64,000 nt of DNA from an uncultured Paracoccaceae bacterium. Lineage in GTDB: Bacteria > Pseudomonadota > Alphaproteobacteria > Rhodobacterales > Rhodobacteraceae. Positions within the stretch are counted from its first letter, which is position 1. The number at the start of each line of letters is the position of its first letter. The notes under the pieces were generated by a model. It saw nothing but the letters and a program-made list of their open reading frames with translations. It ran no database searches and was not told the DNA's origin. The position numbers and the translations under genes are program-made. Shown piece by piece: positions 38,364 through 47,162 of this stretch. The stretch lies in NCBI GenBank assembly GCA_947493745.1, contig CANLSM010000003.1:62001-126000 (forward strand), in the 5' to 3' direction.

Positions 38364-39281
38364 ATGACACCGCCATCCTCCATCTCGCCGCGTGCATGGG
38401 CCGAACTGATCCTGCTGTCACTGATCTGGGGCGGGTCGTTCTTTTCCATCGCCATTGCGCTCCGTGAAATCGGAGCGTTCACGGTCGTGGCGCATCGGGT
38501 GTTCTGGGCCGCGCTGCTTCTCTGGGTGGTGGTCGTTGCGCGTCGTTTGCCGGTGCCGCGCGATCCGCGGATCTGGTTCAGCTTTCTGGTCATGGGATGT
38601 CTGAACAACGCCATCCCGTTTTCGCTGATGGCATGGGGGCAGTTGCATATCGAGACTGGTCTGACGTCGATCCTGAATGCGGCCACGGCTGTCTTCGGAG
38701 TGGTCACGGCAGCAGTCTTTCTGGTGGATGAGCGGCTGACCCTGCGCAAGACTGTCGGCACATCCCTGGGTTTTGCCGGTGTGGTCCTGGCCATAGGCCC
38801 CGACGCGCTGGCGGACTTCTCCCTTCGATCCGTGGCGCAGCTCGCAGTGATCGCCGGAACCATCTCCTATGCGCTGGCGGGTGTCTGGGCAAAACTTCGG
38901 CTTCAGGGATTGCGGCCCGAGATGGCTGCCGCCGGTATGCTCACCGCCTCCAGCCTGATCATGGTGCCGCTCGCGGCCGCCGTCGACGGCCCCTATCAAC
39001 TCGCTTTGTCGCTCGACACATGGCTTGCCATTGGCTATTTCGCCATCATCTCGACTGCACTGGCCTATCTGCTTTACTACCGCGTGCTGGAGATGGCGGG
39101 CTCGGCGAACCTCATGCTGGTCACGCTCTTGATCCCGCCCACGGCGATTGTGCTGGGTACCGTTTTCCTCGACGAGACCCTGCAACCGCTCTCCTATCTC
39201 GGCTTTGGTACACTCGCACTGGGCCTTCTGGTGCTCGATGGCCGGATTTTTCGGTTTGCCCAAAGGTCCAAGCCAAGCTAG
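38364..39281 (+). CDS. EamA/DMT-superfamily transporter
   Basis: A 305-residue protein with about ten membrane segments in two EamA domains. Signatures are LILLSLIWGGSFFSIAIALREIGAF at the N-terminus and YYRVLEMAGSANLMLVTLLIPPTAIVLGTVFLDETL in the second repeat. Substrate unknown. It is unrelated in detail to the other EamA gene 2 kb upstream (a different subfamily, RarD-like versus YdcZ-like not resolvable here). It follows the FadL terminator by about 50 bp. Confidence 0.88.
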   Translation: MTPPSSISPRAWAELILLSLIWGGSFFSIAIALREIGAFTVVAHRVFWAALLLWVVVVARRLPVPRDPRIWFSFLVMGCLNNAIPFSLMAWGQLHIETGLTSILNAATAVFGVVTAAVFLVDERLTLRKTVGTSLGFAGVVLAIGPDALADFSLRSVAQLAVIAGTISYALAGVWAKLRLQGLRPEMAAAGMLTASSLIMVPLAAAVDGPYQLALSLDTWLAIGYFAIISTALAYLLYYRVLEMAGSANLMLVTLLIPPTAIVLGTVFLDETLQPLSYLGFGTLALGLLVLDGRIFRFAQRSKPS

Positions 39282-39309
39282 CAAGGCTAAAAACCGGGGC
39301 AGAGGCCAG

Positions 39310-40164
39310 ATGATCTACAAAACCGCACAGGACTGGATGCGTGCCGAGCACAAGCGCGTCGCACTTTTTGGCATGTCGGGTCTGGGAAAGACCCACCTGT
39401 CCAATCTGCTGCGCTCGGGCGGTGACTGGTTCCACTACTCTGTCGATTTCCGCATCGGTACGCGCTACATGGGCGAGCATATCGTCGACAATTTCAAGCG
39501 CGAGGCGATGCGCAATCCGTTCCTGCGCGAGCTTCTGATGTCGGACTCGATCTATATCGCCTCCAATATCACCTTCAACAATCTCGCCCCGCTTTCGACC
39601 TATCTCGGCAAGCCCGGCAATCCCGACAAGGGCGGCATTCCGTTCGAGGAATATGTCGTCCGCCAGCGCCAGCACCGCGAGGCCGAGCAGGCGGCGACCC
39701 GTGATGCCGCGCTCTTCGCAAACAAGGCGCGGCAGATCTATGGCTACCCCCATTTTGTGGCCGACACGTCGGGTTCTCTCTGCGAGGTTGTTGATCCGTC
39801 CGATGCGGACGACCCGGTGCTGGGCTCGCTGAGCGAAGACCTGCTGCCGATCTGGATCAGAGGCGCGGAAGATCATATCGAGACGCTCGCGGCGCGTTTC
39901 GACAAGGCACCCAAGCCGATGTATTACCGCGAGGATTTCCTGCGCGACATCTGGAGCAGCTACTGTGCGGAGCGGGGAATAGATGAGCGCGACGTCGACC
40001 CTGACGACTTCATCCGCTGGGGCTTCCGGCAGTTGATGGCGCACCGCCTGCCGCTCTACGAGGCAATCGCTGCGCAGTGGGGCATAACGGTCGATGCAGA
40101 TGCGGTCGCGACACTGCGCGATGCATCCGATTTCGAGGCACTGATTGCACAGAGCCTCGGCTAA
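39310..40164 (+). CDS. P-loop ATPase of unknown role (Rhodobacterales type)
   Basis: A 284-residue protein with Walker A GMSGLGKT (residues 21-28) close to the N-terminus. The rest contains no obvious second known domain. Segments of note are STYLGKPGNPDKGGIPFEEYV and RDIWSSYCAERGIDERDVDPDDFIRWGFRQLM. It may be a nucleoside-kinase-like NTPase. The ATG at 39310 follows AGAGG; upstream codons belong to the neighbouring transporter region. Function not assigned. Confidence 0.75.
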   Translation: MIYKTAQDWMRAEHKRVALFGMSGLGKTHLSNLLRSGGDWFHYSVDFRIGTRYMGEHIVDNFKREAMRNPFLRELLMSDSIYIASNITFNNLAPLSTYLGKPGNPDKGGIPFEEYVVRQRQHREAEQAATRDAALFANKARQIYGYPHFVADTSGSLCEVVDPSDADDPVLGSLSEDLLPIWIRGAEDHIETLAARFDKAPKPMYYREDFLRDIWSSYCAERGIDERDVDPDDFIRWGFRQLMAHRLPLYEAIAAQWGITVDADAVATLRDASDFEALIAQSLG

Positions 40165-40286
40165 CCCCTGCGCATAGCGGAACGCAGGAATTCGCCAAAG
40201 CGCCCTGCGGGCCGCCATGCCCGTTCAATCCGCACCGGCCTGTGTTAGGCTCTGTTTGTGCGCGGACCGGACAGGGAGGCAGGCAG

Positions 40287-41030
40287 ATGATCACGGTCAG
40301 ATTTACCGGATCGATTTCACCGGATCGGCAGAGCATATTCATTCAGGCGGCAGAGCGTTGGGACGGCATTCTCGATACCGGGTTCGCGCCGGTCGCCGTG
40401 GAAGGCGAGACGCTGAACGGTCTTCTCATCGAAGCGTCCATTGATCCGATTGACGGGGCTGCGGGGGTTCTTGGCCAGGCGGGCCCGCGACTTCTGCTGC
40501 CGGGGTCCCGACTGCCCGCGAAGGGTATTATGCAGTTCGACACGGCGGATGTGGACCGGCTGGACGCCGAGGGCAGTCTGGAGGATGTGATCCTGCACGA
40601 GATGGGACATGTGCTGGGTTTCGGCACGCTTTGGCGACAATTCGGACTGATCCGGGCAAGCGGCACGAGCAACCCGCAATTCACCGGTGCGGCGGCATCG
40701 CGCGAATATGCGACCCTCATAGGCGAGACGACTTCACGCCCCGTTCCTATCGCCAACACCGGCGGAGAGGGCACGCGGGAAGGCCACTGGCGGGAGCTTG
40801 TCTTCGGAGATGAACTACTCTCGGGCTTTCTGTCGGGTGCAAGTCGCCCGCTCAGCCGTCTCTCAATCGCGTCATTTCAGGACATGGGATATGAGGCCGA
40901 TCTGGACGCCGCCGATCCGTTCACGCTGCCGAGCTTCCGCGCGTTGGCCGAGCAGGGCGTGCCCGAGGCGGTCCGGACCTGCGACCTCTGCCGTATGGGG
41001 CGTCCGAAACCGGTCGTGCTGGGCAGCTAG
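40287..41030 (+). CDS. Leishmanolysin-like (M8-type) metzincin metallopeptidase
   Basis: A 247-residue predicted zinc peptidase. The metzincin motif is HEMGHVLGF (His104, Glu105, His108). The third zinc ligand candidate is His167 in GHWRELVFGDEL, typical of leishmanolysins, and a Met-turn is at DMGY (Met200). No signal peptide is seen, unlike most M8 enzymes, so it may act in the cytoplasm or leave by another route. The start follows GGGAGGCAGGCAG. Its TAG stop shares the CTAG at 41027-41030 with the convergent ABC ATPase gene. Confidence 0.8.
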   Translation: MITVRFTGSISPDRQSIFIQAAERWDGILDTGFAPVAVEGETLNGLLIEASIDPIDGAAGVLGQAGPRLLLPGSRLPAKGIMQFDTADVDRLDAEGSLEDVILHEMGHVLGFGTLWRQFGLIRASGTSNPQFTGAAASREYATLIGETTSRPVPIANTGGEGTREGHWRELVFGDELLSGFLSGASRPLSRLSIASFQDMGYEADLDAADPFTLPSFRALAEQGVPEAVRTCDLCRMGRPKPVVLGS

Positions 41031-42025
41031 GATGCGATCCGCTGATCGTCGGCGTCAAAGTAGAAGGCATGCTGATCGTCATAATCCAGGGCGAGATCAT
41101 CGCCGACCGATGCGTCATGCTGCCCGAAGAGCCGCACCGTCAGGCGTTCATCCGCAGAGGTTCTGACCAGCAGGTTGGTATCGCCCCCCAGCCGTTCCAC
41201 ATGTGTGACCCTGCCCTGAACCCGCCCCGCGCCACCAAGGCGCAGATGCTCGGGTCTGATGCCAAGGGTCACGTCGGCGCGGTCCTGAAGCGCGTGTTTC
41301 AGGAAGTTCATCGAAGGCGAGCCCAGAAACCCGGCGACGAACCTGTTGGCGGGGTTGTTGTAAAGCTCCATGGGGGAGCCGATCTGCTCGACCCGTCCGT
41401 CCCTGAGCACGACGATCTTGTCGGCAAGTGTCATGGCCTCGGTCTGATCATGGGTCACATAGATCATTGCCGCACTGAGTGTGCGGTGCAGATCGGCAAT
41501 CTCGACCCGTGTGTTCATCCGAAGCGCGGCGTCTAGGTTCGAGAGCGGCTCGTCGAATAGAAAGAGCTTCGGCTCCCGCACGATCGCACGCCCGATGGCA
41601 ACCCGCTGACGCTGACCGCCTGACAATTCAGAGGGTCGCCGTGTCAGATAATCGTCGAGCGACAGCATCCGGCTGGCCTTCGCGACGCGTTCGGTTATCA
41701 CGGATTTCGGCTGGCCCTCCTGCTTCAGCCCCAGCCCCATATTGTCGCGGACGTTCAGATGCGGATAGAGCGCGTAGGACTGGAAGACCATCGCGATCCC
41801 GCGCTTGGCGGGCGGGATGTGATTGACGACCTCGTCACCGATGGTGACGGTGCCCTCGGTTGCATCCTCCAGACCCGCGATGACACGCAGAAGTGTGGAC
41901 TTGCCACAGCCCGAGGGGCCCACGAAGACAACGAACTCGCCATCCTCGACGGTCAGGCTGATATCCCGCAGAACCTCGACGGGGCCGAAGGACTTGCTCA
42001 CGTTTTCCAGCTTCATGGCGGTCAT
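41027..42025 (-). CDS. ABC sugar transporter ATP-binding protein (UgpC/MalK type)
   Basis: A 332-residue ATPase of the carbohydrate uptake family. Walker A is GPSGCGKST, the signature is LSGGQRQRVAIGRA, Walker B is LFLFDEPLSNLDA, and a C-terminal TOBE domain contains LGIRPEHL. It energises import through the two permeases upstream. The start overlaps the stop of the Gfo/Idh gene by 4 nt (42022-42025). It is the last gene of the murQ-SBP-permease-permease-Gfo-ATPase operon. Confidence 0.94.
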   Translation of the reverse strand: MTAMKLENVSKSFGPVEVLRDISLTVEDGEFVVFVGPSGCGKSTLLRVIAGLEDATEGTVTIGDEVVNHIPPAKRGIAMVFQSYALYPHLNVRDNMGLGLKQEGQPKSVITERVAKASRMLSLDDYLTRRPSELSGGQRQRVAIGRAIVREPKLFLFDEPLSNLDAALRMNTRVEIADLHRTLSAAMIYVTHDQTEAMTLADKIVVLRDGRVEQIGSPMELYNNPANRFVAGFLGSPSMNFLKHALQDRADVTLGIRPEHLRLGGAGRVQGRVTHVERLGGDTNLLVRTSADERLTVRLFGQHDASVGDDLALDYDDQHAFYFDADDQRIAS

Positions 42026-43050
42026 GAAAGCTCTCCCAGTTCGATTGCCTTGCCGGTCCGGATGCTTTCATCCGCGGCCAGACAGATGCGCAACGACTGC
42101 ACGGCGTCCAACATATGGCGTGTCAGGTCGATATCCTCTGTGATGGCGCGCAGCATGAAAGCGGCCTCGGCATCGCAAAGCTGCTGATGGCCGGGCTCAC
42201 CCGGCATCTCGATCAGCCTGTCGCCCTCGCGACGATGGACGAGGATTGCGCCGACCCTAGTATGCCCGTCCACATCATCGGACGCGCCCTTGTTGCCATC
42301 AACAATCGAGACCGAGCCGCCAGGGCTGACGATGTCCTTCACGAAGAACGCGGTTTCGGACATCATTGGTCCCCAGCCAGCCTCGTACCAGCCGACCGAA
42401 CCGTCCTCGAAGATCACCTGAAATTGGCCGTAATTGTACATGTCGGGCGCGATCTCGTCGCTCAGCCGCAGACCCATCCCGTGCACGCGGACCGGTTTTG
42501 CATCGGTGATCTGGCACATGACATCGACATAATGCACGCCGCAATCCACGATGGGAGAGGTGGTCTGCATCAACGCCTTGTGGGTCTCCCATGCGGACCC
42601 GTCGGATTGCTGGTTCAGATTGAGGCGGAAGACATAGGGTGCCCCAAGATTGCGGGCCTCCTCGATCAGGCGCACCCAGCTTGGATGATGACGCAGGATG
42701 TACCCGACAGCCAGCTTGCGGCCCGCCCTTTGAGCGGTCTCAACCACACGCTGGGCATCTGCCACATTGGTGGCCAGCGGTTTCTCGACAAAGACATGGG
42801 CGCCTGCCTCCATGGCCGCTGTCGCATAGTCCGCATGGCTGTCGGAATAGGTGGCGATGCAGACCAGATCGGGCCGGGCCTCGGCCAGAGCTGCGTGAAA
42901 ATCGGTGAAGCGGGGATAGACCTCAAGCCCGTCCGGCAGATCGACTTCCGAGCGGTTGACCAGACCGACAAGCTGCGCATCGGGCTGCTTGTGATAGGCC
43001 AGCGCATGGGAGCGCCCCATATTGCCCAGACCTGCGACCAGAACTCTCAT
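42022..43050 (-). CDS. Gfo/Idh/MocA-family oxidoreductase inside an amino-sugar ABC operon
   Basis: A 342-residue oxidoreductase. It has a Rossmann fold (MRVLVAGLGNMGRSHALAYH) and an EKP motif (FVEKPLATN near residue 95); the C-terminal domain shows DCGVHYVDVMCQI. The ATG at 43050 overlaps the permease stop as ATGA; longer frames have no support. Its place between permease and ATPase genes indicates it acts on the imported sugar or a derivative. It shares its family with the pair at 6.6-8.7 kb but is clearly a different member. Confidence 0.9.
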   Translation of the reverse strand: MRVLVAGLGNMGRSHALAYHKQPDAQLVGLVNRSEVDLPDGLEVYPRFTDFHAALAEARPDLVCIATYSDSHADYATAAMEAGAHVFVEKPLATNVADAQRVVETAQRAGRKLAVGYILRHHPSWVRLIEEARNLGAPYVFRLNLNQQSDGSAWETHKALMQTTSPIVDCGVHYVDVMCQITDAKPVRVHGMGLRLSDEIAPDMYNYGQFQVIFEDGSVGWYEAGWGPMMSETAFFVKDIVSPGGSVSIVDGNKGASDDVDGHTRVGAILVHRREGDRLIEMPGEPGHQQLCDAEAAFMLRAITEDIDLTRHMLDAVQSLRICLAADESIRTGKAIELGELS

Positions 43051-43883
43051 TTCACCGCTCCTGATGTGAGGCCCCGGATAAGCTGGCGCGAGAAGATCAC
43101 GTAGAGCGCCATCACCGGCAGGATCGCCAGCGAAAGGGCTGAAAGAACCGCGTTCCAGTCGGTCACGAACTGCCCGATGAAGACTTGGGAGCCGAGCGTC
43201 AGGGTCTTGACCTCTTCCGCCGGTGCAAGGATCAGCGGGAACCACAAATCGTTCCAGATCGGGATCATGTTGAAGACCGCGACTGTCGCCATGGCCGGTC
43301 TGACCAGCGGCAGGACGAGACGGAAGAAGATGCGGTACTCACTGAGCCCATCGATACGCCCCGCGTTCTTCAGATCGTCGCTCACCTGACGCATGAACTC
43401 GCTGAGGATGAAGACGGCGAGTGGCAGGCCCTGCGCTGTGTAAACCAGGATCAGCGCCATCAGCGTGTTCACCAGCCCGGTCGAGACCATCATCTCAAGG
43501 ATCGCCACCGTGCCGATGCGGATCGGGATCATGATGCCAAGCGCCAGATAGAGCCCCATCATCGTGTTGCCCCTGAACCGGTACTCGGCCAGTGCAAAAG
43601 CGGCCATTGCGCCAAAAAGCAGGATGAAGAAGAGCGACACCACCGTCACGATCATTGAGTTCTGGAAATAGAGGAAAAAATCCCCCTGTTTCAGAACCGT
43701 CTCATAGCCGATCAGGCTAAAGCTCTCCGCGTCGGGCAGGGCCAGCGGTTCGCGGAAGATGGCACGCCTGCTCTTGAAGCTGTTGATGACGATCACGAAG
43801 ACCGGGAAAAGGGCGATCAGTACATAGAGGATCAGCACGCCATGGGCTGCGATAACATTGGTGCGGTTCAGGCGGGCGCTCAT
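43047..43883 (-). CDS. ABC sugar transporter permease (MalG type)
   Basis: A 278-residue membrane protein with about six segments and the EAA-type loop (LKNAGRIDGLSEYRIFFRLVLPLVRPAMA). The N-terminus HGVLILYVLIALFPVFVIVINSFKS is typical of MalG-like subunits of carbohydrate importers. It overlaps the oxidoreductase gene by 4 nt and lies 9 bp after the other permease. Confidence 0.94.
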   Translation of the reverse strand: MSARLNRTNVIAAHGVLILYVLIALFPVFVIVINSFKSRRAIFREPLALPDAESFSLIGYETVLKQGDFFLYFQNSMIVTVVSLFFILLFGAMAAFALAEYRFRGNTMMGLYLALGIMIPIRIGTVAILEMMVSTGLVNTLMALILVYTAQGLPLAVFILSEFMRQVSDDLKNAGRIDGLSEYRIFFRLVLPLVRPAMATVAVFNMIPIWNDLWFPLILAPAEEVKTLTLGSQVFIGQFVTDWNAVLSALSLAILPVMALYVIFSRQLIRGLTSGAVK

Positions 43884-43892
43884 CTCATCACC

Positions 43893-44819
43893 TCAGAACT
43901 GGTAGCGCCGCATCCGGCTCTGGATGCCGAACAGGTAGATGCACACGCCGATCAGGATGATCGCGAACATGGCCGACGCGATGGTCGAGCCCATATGCGG
44001 GTCCCCGAGTTGCAACTGGAAGCCGAAGAAGGTGCGGTAAAGGAAAGTACCCAGGATATCGGTGGAGAAATCCGGGCCTGCCAGCGCACCCTGGGCCGCA
44101 TAGATCAGATCGAAAGCGTTGAAATTGGCGACAAATGTCAGGATCGAGATGATCCCGATGGAGGGCAGGATCAGCGGCAGCTTGATCTTCCAGAAAGCCG
44201 AGAAGCCGGTTATCCCGTCACACTCGCCCGCCTCCAGTATCTCTTCGGGGATCGACAGCAGCGCTGCATAGATCAGCATCATCGGGATGCCCACGAACTG
44301 CCAGACCGAGACCAGCGAGAGGGTTGTCAGCGCATAGGCCTCGCGCCCCAGCCAGGGGGCATAGAGTGACTTGAGCCCGACCGCATCCAGCATCGAGGGC
44401 GCGATGCCCCAGATCGGCGACAGTATCAGTTTCCAGGCAAAGCCGACGATGACGAAGGACAGGATCGTCGGGATGAAGATCGCGGAGCGATAGAATCCCG
44501 CAAAGCGCAGCCTGGGATGCGAAAGGATGGCCGCAAGGGCAATACCGATCGGGTTCTGCACCAGCATATGAATGAGAAAGAACCAGAAGTTGTTGCCAAG
44601 CGCATTCCAGAACTGGTCTGACCAGATCGCGTCCCCGAAAAGCGTGCGGAAATTGTCCAGCCCGACAAACACACGCGCCTGATCCACCTCGGTGTAGAGC
44701 GACAGTCTGAGCGTGTTGAACAGCGGATAGATCATCACCGCCGTGTAGACCAGGACGGCAGGTGCCAGAAACACGATGATGTGCCACCTGATGCGGGAAG
44801 AGCGCTTTGGCTGTGTCAT
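43893..44819 (-). CDS. ABC sugar transporter permease (MalF/UgpA type)
   Basis: A 308-residue membrane protein with about six segments and an EAA loop (ILEAGECDGITGFSAFWKIKLPLILPSIG). The ATG at 44819 is preferred (AGGA upstream); an ATG at 44873 lies inside the intercistronic hairpin. It forms the transport channel with the MalG-type partner. Confidence 0.93.
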   Translation of the reverse strand: MTQPKRSSRIRWHIIVFLAPAVLVYTAVMIYPLFNTLRLSLYTEVDQARVFVGLDNFRTLFGDAIWSDQFWNALGNNFWFFLIHMLVQNPIGIALAAILSHPRLRFAGFYRSAIFIPTILSFVIVGFAWKLILSPIWGIAPSMLDAVGLKSLYAPWLGREAYALTTLSLVSVWQFVGIPMMLIYAALLSIPEEILEAGECDGITGFSAFWKIKLPLILPSIGIISILTFVANFNAFDLIYAAQGALAGPDFSTDILGTFLYRTFFGFQLQLGDPHMGSTIASAMFAIILIGVCIYLFGIQSRMRRYQF

Positions 44820-44838
44820 GGGGGTTCCTGGGTTAACT

Positions 44839-44872
44839 TGACCCCGGACGAGGGAGGAAACATCCGGGGTCA
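44839..44872 (-). terminator. Intercistronic hairpin between binding-protein and permease genes
   Basis: A perfect 10-bp stem TGACCCCGGA/TCCGGGGTCA with a 14-base loop, 10 bp after the binding-protein stop. No T-tract follows on the minus strand. It likely stabilises or partly terminates the message so that the binding protein is made in excess, as in other ABC operons. Confidence 0.7.
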
Positions 44873-44882
44873 TTGACGCTCG

Positions 44883-46136
44883 TTACTGCTGTGGAGCGTA
44901 CCAGCTAGCGAGGCCTTCCTGCAAACGCGCACCCGCTTCCTCCGGCGTCTCGTTGCCGCGGATCACCGCAACCGAGGCGTTCCAGGTCTCGTTTTCTAGG
45001 TTCGGCGTGCCGCGGGACAGGATCTGGTACGTGGACCGGATTGAGGAGTTGCACTCCGACCGCCAGCTTACAAACTCCTGCGCAAGCGGGTCCTCCATCG
45101 CGACTTCATGGTCGGACAGCGAGAAGAAACCGGGCAGCGCGTTTGCGTAGAGCGACGCGAACTCGGCAGAGCCCACCCAGTTCAGGAAGGTCTTTGCGGC
45201 CTCGGCATTCTCGGTCTTGGCGTTCATGCCGATCGCGATATCCGTGTGGTCCGAGATGTAGCATTCATCGCCTGCATTCGCGACCGGCGGGGCAAAGGCC
45301 CCCATCTCGAAATCGGCGAGATTGTTGAAGCCCGAGATCTCCCACGAACCGGCAGGATAGATCGCGGCCCGGCCAAGCGTGAAGATGTTCTGGCTGTCGG
45401 GATAGGTCTGGGCCTCGTATCCGTCACCCAGATAGGCGCCCCATTTTGCGAGTTGCCGGTACGGGGCGACCCAGGGCTCATCGGTCAGCTTCTGCTCGCC
45501 TGCGATCAGCGCAAGACGGCCTTCCTCGCCCTTCCAATAGTTCGGGCCGATGTTGTTGTAGCCCATGGTGGCCGCCTCCCACTGGTCATTGGTGCCCATG
45601 GCCATCGGCGTGTAGCTGCCATCTTCCTTGATCTTGTCGAGTGCCGCAAAGAACTCGGCCTCGGTCTTTGGCTCTTCGATGCCAAGCTCGTTGAACGCAT
45701 CCTTGTTGTAGATGAAGCCGTGAATGACCGAGGCCATCGGCACACAGAACTGGGCGGAGCCGTCATCCGTGCTCCAGCCCGATTTGGCCACGGGCGAGAA
45801 ATTTGCCATGCCCTCAAGATCGGAAACATCCGCCAGATGCCCGGCCTCATAAAGCGCCAGCGAGGCGTCGAACGGACGGCAGGTTATCAGGTCGCCCGCC
45901 GAGCCCGCGTCCAGTTTGGAGTTGAGCACGGCGTTGTACTCGGCCGGAGCAGATGGCGTGAACTGCACCTTGATGCCGGGATTGGCCGCCTCGAAGGCGG
46001 GGATGATCTTTTCCTGCCAGATCGCCAGATCGTCGTTGCGCCAGCTCTCGATTGTCAGCGTCACATCCTGCGCGAAGGCAGGCACGCTCAGCAGCGTAGA
46101 GGCGAGCAATGCCCCGGTCATCGTAAACTTGGTCAT
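44883..46136 (-). CDS. ABC sugar-binding periplasmic protein (family 1 solute-binding)
   Basis: A 417-residue family 1 extracellular binding protein with signal peptide MTKFTMTGALLASTLLSVPAFAQ. Conserved pieces are FEAANPGIKVQFTPSAPAEYNAVLNSKLDAGSAGDLI and AAKTFLNWVGS. It delivers the sugar, inferred from neighbours to be an amino sugar or muropeptide-derived sugar, to the permeases downstream. Its start overlaps the murQ stop by 4 nt (46133-46136). Confidence 0.93.
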   Translation of the reverse strand: MTKFTMTGALLASTLLSVPAFAQDVTLTIESWRNDDLAIWQEKIIPAFEAANPGIKVQFTPSAPAEYNAVLNSKLDAGSAGDLITCRPFDASLALYEAGHLADVSDLEGMANFSPVAKSGWSTDDGSAQFCVPMASVIHGFIYNKDAFNELGIEEPKTEAEFFAALDKIKEDGSYTPMAMGTNDQWEAATMGYNNIGPNYWKGEEGRLALIAGEQKLTDEPWVAPYRQLAKWGAYLGDGYEAQTYPDSQNIFTLGRAAIYPAGSWEISGFNNLADFEMGAFAPPVANAGDECYISDHTDIAIGMNAKTENAEAAKTFLNWVGSAEFASLYANALPGFFSLSDHEVAMEDPLAQEFVSWRSECNSSIRSTYQILSRGTPNLENETWNASVAVIRGNETPEEAGARLQEGLASWYAPQQ

Positions 46137-47038
46137 GATAGTCTCCCTGTTTGGTTTTTGATCTGTTTCAGGCTTGGGCCGAGATGCTGGCCATGTGCAT
46201 TCAGGATCTCTGCGGCTTCCGCCCTGTTTACGCCAAGTGCAATGAGCGTGGCGAGCTTGGTGTTGCCATCCGAGGCCGCGAGCGCCTCCTCAGCCATAGC
46301 TGTCGTGACATCCGCCAGTTGGCTCACGATGCGCGCGGCCCGGTCTTTCAGCTTTTTGTTGTCTGGCTGCAGATTGACCATCATGCCCTGATGGATATGC
46401 CCAAGCAGAACGCCCGACAGTGTCGAGATCATGTTGAGCACGACCTTCTGGGCCGTTCCCGCGCCAAGCCGGGTGGAACCGGCCAATGCCTCGGGCGGCG
46501 TGTGCGGGCAGATCGCTATATCGGCGGCCTCAAGCAGCGGCGTGCCCGGATTGTTGGCGATGGCCACGATCCTGATGCTGGCCGCATGGGCGCGTCGGGC
46601 GATCTCGCAGACATAGGGTGTCGTGCCGCTCGCGCTCAGCAGGATGACCAGATCGGCCTTCGAAAGCCCCGCGACAACGCGTTGGGCTGCGTCCTCATCA
46701 TCCTCCGTGTCGCCCGGCATATGACCGTCGGTGGGGATGCCGCCCGCCATGTGGATCTGAATCTGGCTCTCGGGAATGCCGAAGGTGCCATGCAATTCGC
46801 ACCCATCCGCAAGCGCCATCAGCCCGGAGCTTCCCGCCGCCGCATAGACAAGCTGACCACCGGCGCGGAGTGTCTCTGCCACCAGCCTGGCTGCGCGCTC
46901 GATCTGCGGCAGTTCCGGCCTGATGGTCTGAAGGGCTTCAATCTGGGAACTCAACATGAATTGCAACGCATCGGGCGGCGCCAAGGCATCAATGCTGGCT
47001 GACCCGGATTGCAGCTTCTCTGTTTGCGGCAAAGCCAT
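46133..47038 (-). CDS. murQ: N-acetylmuramic acid 6-phosphate etherase (MurQ-type SIS protein)
   Basis: A 301-residue SIS-domain protein with the family signature EALAGSTRLGAGTAQKVVLNM near residue 185 and SIS loops AAGSSGLMALADG and LLSASGTTPYV. MurQ removes D-lactate from MurNAc 6-phosphate, giving GlcNAc 6-phosphate. The first gene of the minus-strand arm, starting at 47038 with GGGAG upstream (an ATG at 47056 is alternative). It has the short C-terminal helical cap (TLIALGVNRAEAAEILNAHG) also seen in MurQ. Confidence 0.93.
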   Translation of the reverse strand: MALPQTEKLQSGSASIDALAPPDALQFMLSSQIEALQTIRPELPQIERAARLVAETLRAGGQLVYAAAGSSGLMALADGCELHGTFGIPESQIQIHMAGGIPTDGHMPGDTEDDEDAAQRVVAGLSKADLVILLSASGTTPYVCEIARRAHAASIRIVAIANNPGTPLLEAADIAICPHTPPEALAGSTRLGAGTAQKVVLNMISTLSGVLLGHIHQGMMVNLQPDNKKLKDRAARIVSQLADVTTAMAEEALAASDGNTKLATLIALGVNRAEAAEILNAHGQHLGPSLKQIKNQTGRLS

Positions 47039-47061
47039 GTGATTCTCCCTCTCCAAATCTA

Positions 47062-47077
47062 ATACCTATTAAATACC
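47062..47077 (-). promoter_or_regulatory. Candidate regulator site 1: GGTAT-N6-GGTAT on the minus strand
   Basis: Two ATACC pentamers (47062-47066 and 47073-47077) lie 11 bp apart, one helical turn. They read as GGTAT-N6-GGTAT toward murQ. It lies 24 bp upstream of the murQ start codon. Confidence 0.5.
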
Positions 47078-47142
47078 TTTTGTCTACCATTAGTTTGGAA
47101 TATGGGGGTCTTTGGATATTCATCACCTTTTGAGGGCACATA

Positions 47143-47158
47143 GGTATCAAAGAGGTCT
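47143..47158 (+). promoter_or_regulatory. Candidate regulator site 2: GGTAT-N6-GGTCT
   Basis: GGTAT (47143-47147) and GGTCT (47154-47158) lie 11 bp apart, overlapping the AGAGG ribosome site of the kinase gene start at 47163. Confidence 0.45.
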
Positions 47159-47162
47159 TTTC

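Noticed and set aside
40165-40286. CCTGCG/CGCAGG stem after the ATPase gene
   Set aside because: A 6-bp stem with a 10-base loop and no T-tract; not convincing as a terminator.
45108-46391. Long plus-strand open frame across the binding-protein gene
   Set aside because: Antisense to a clear family 1 binding protein and murQ; no family resemblance.
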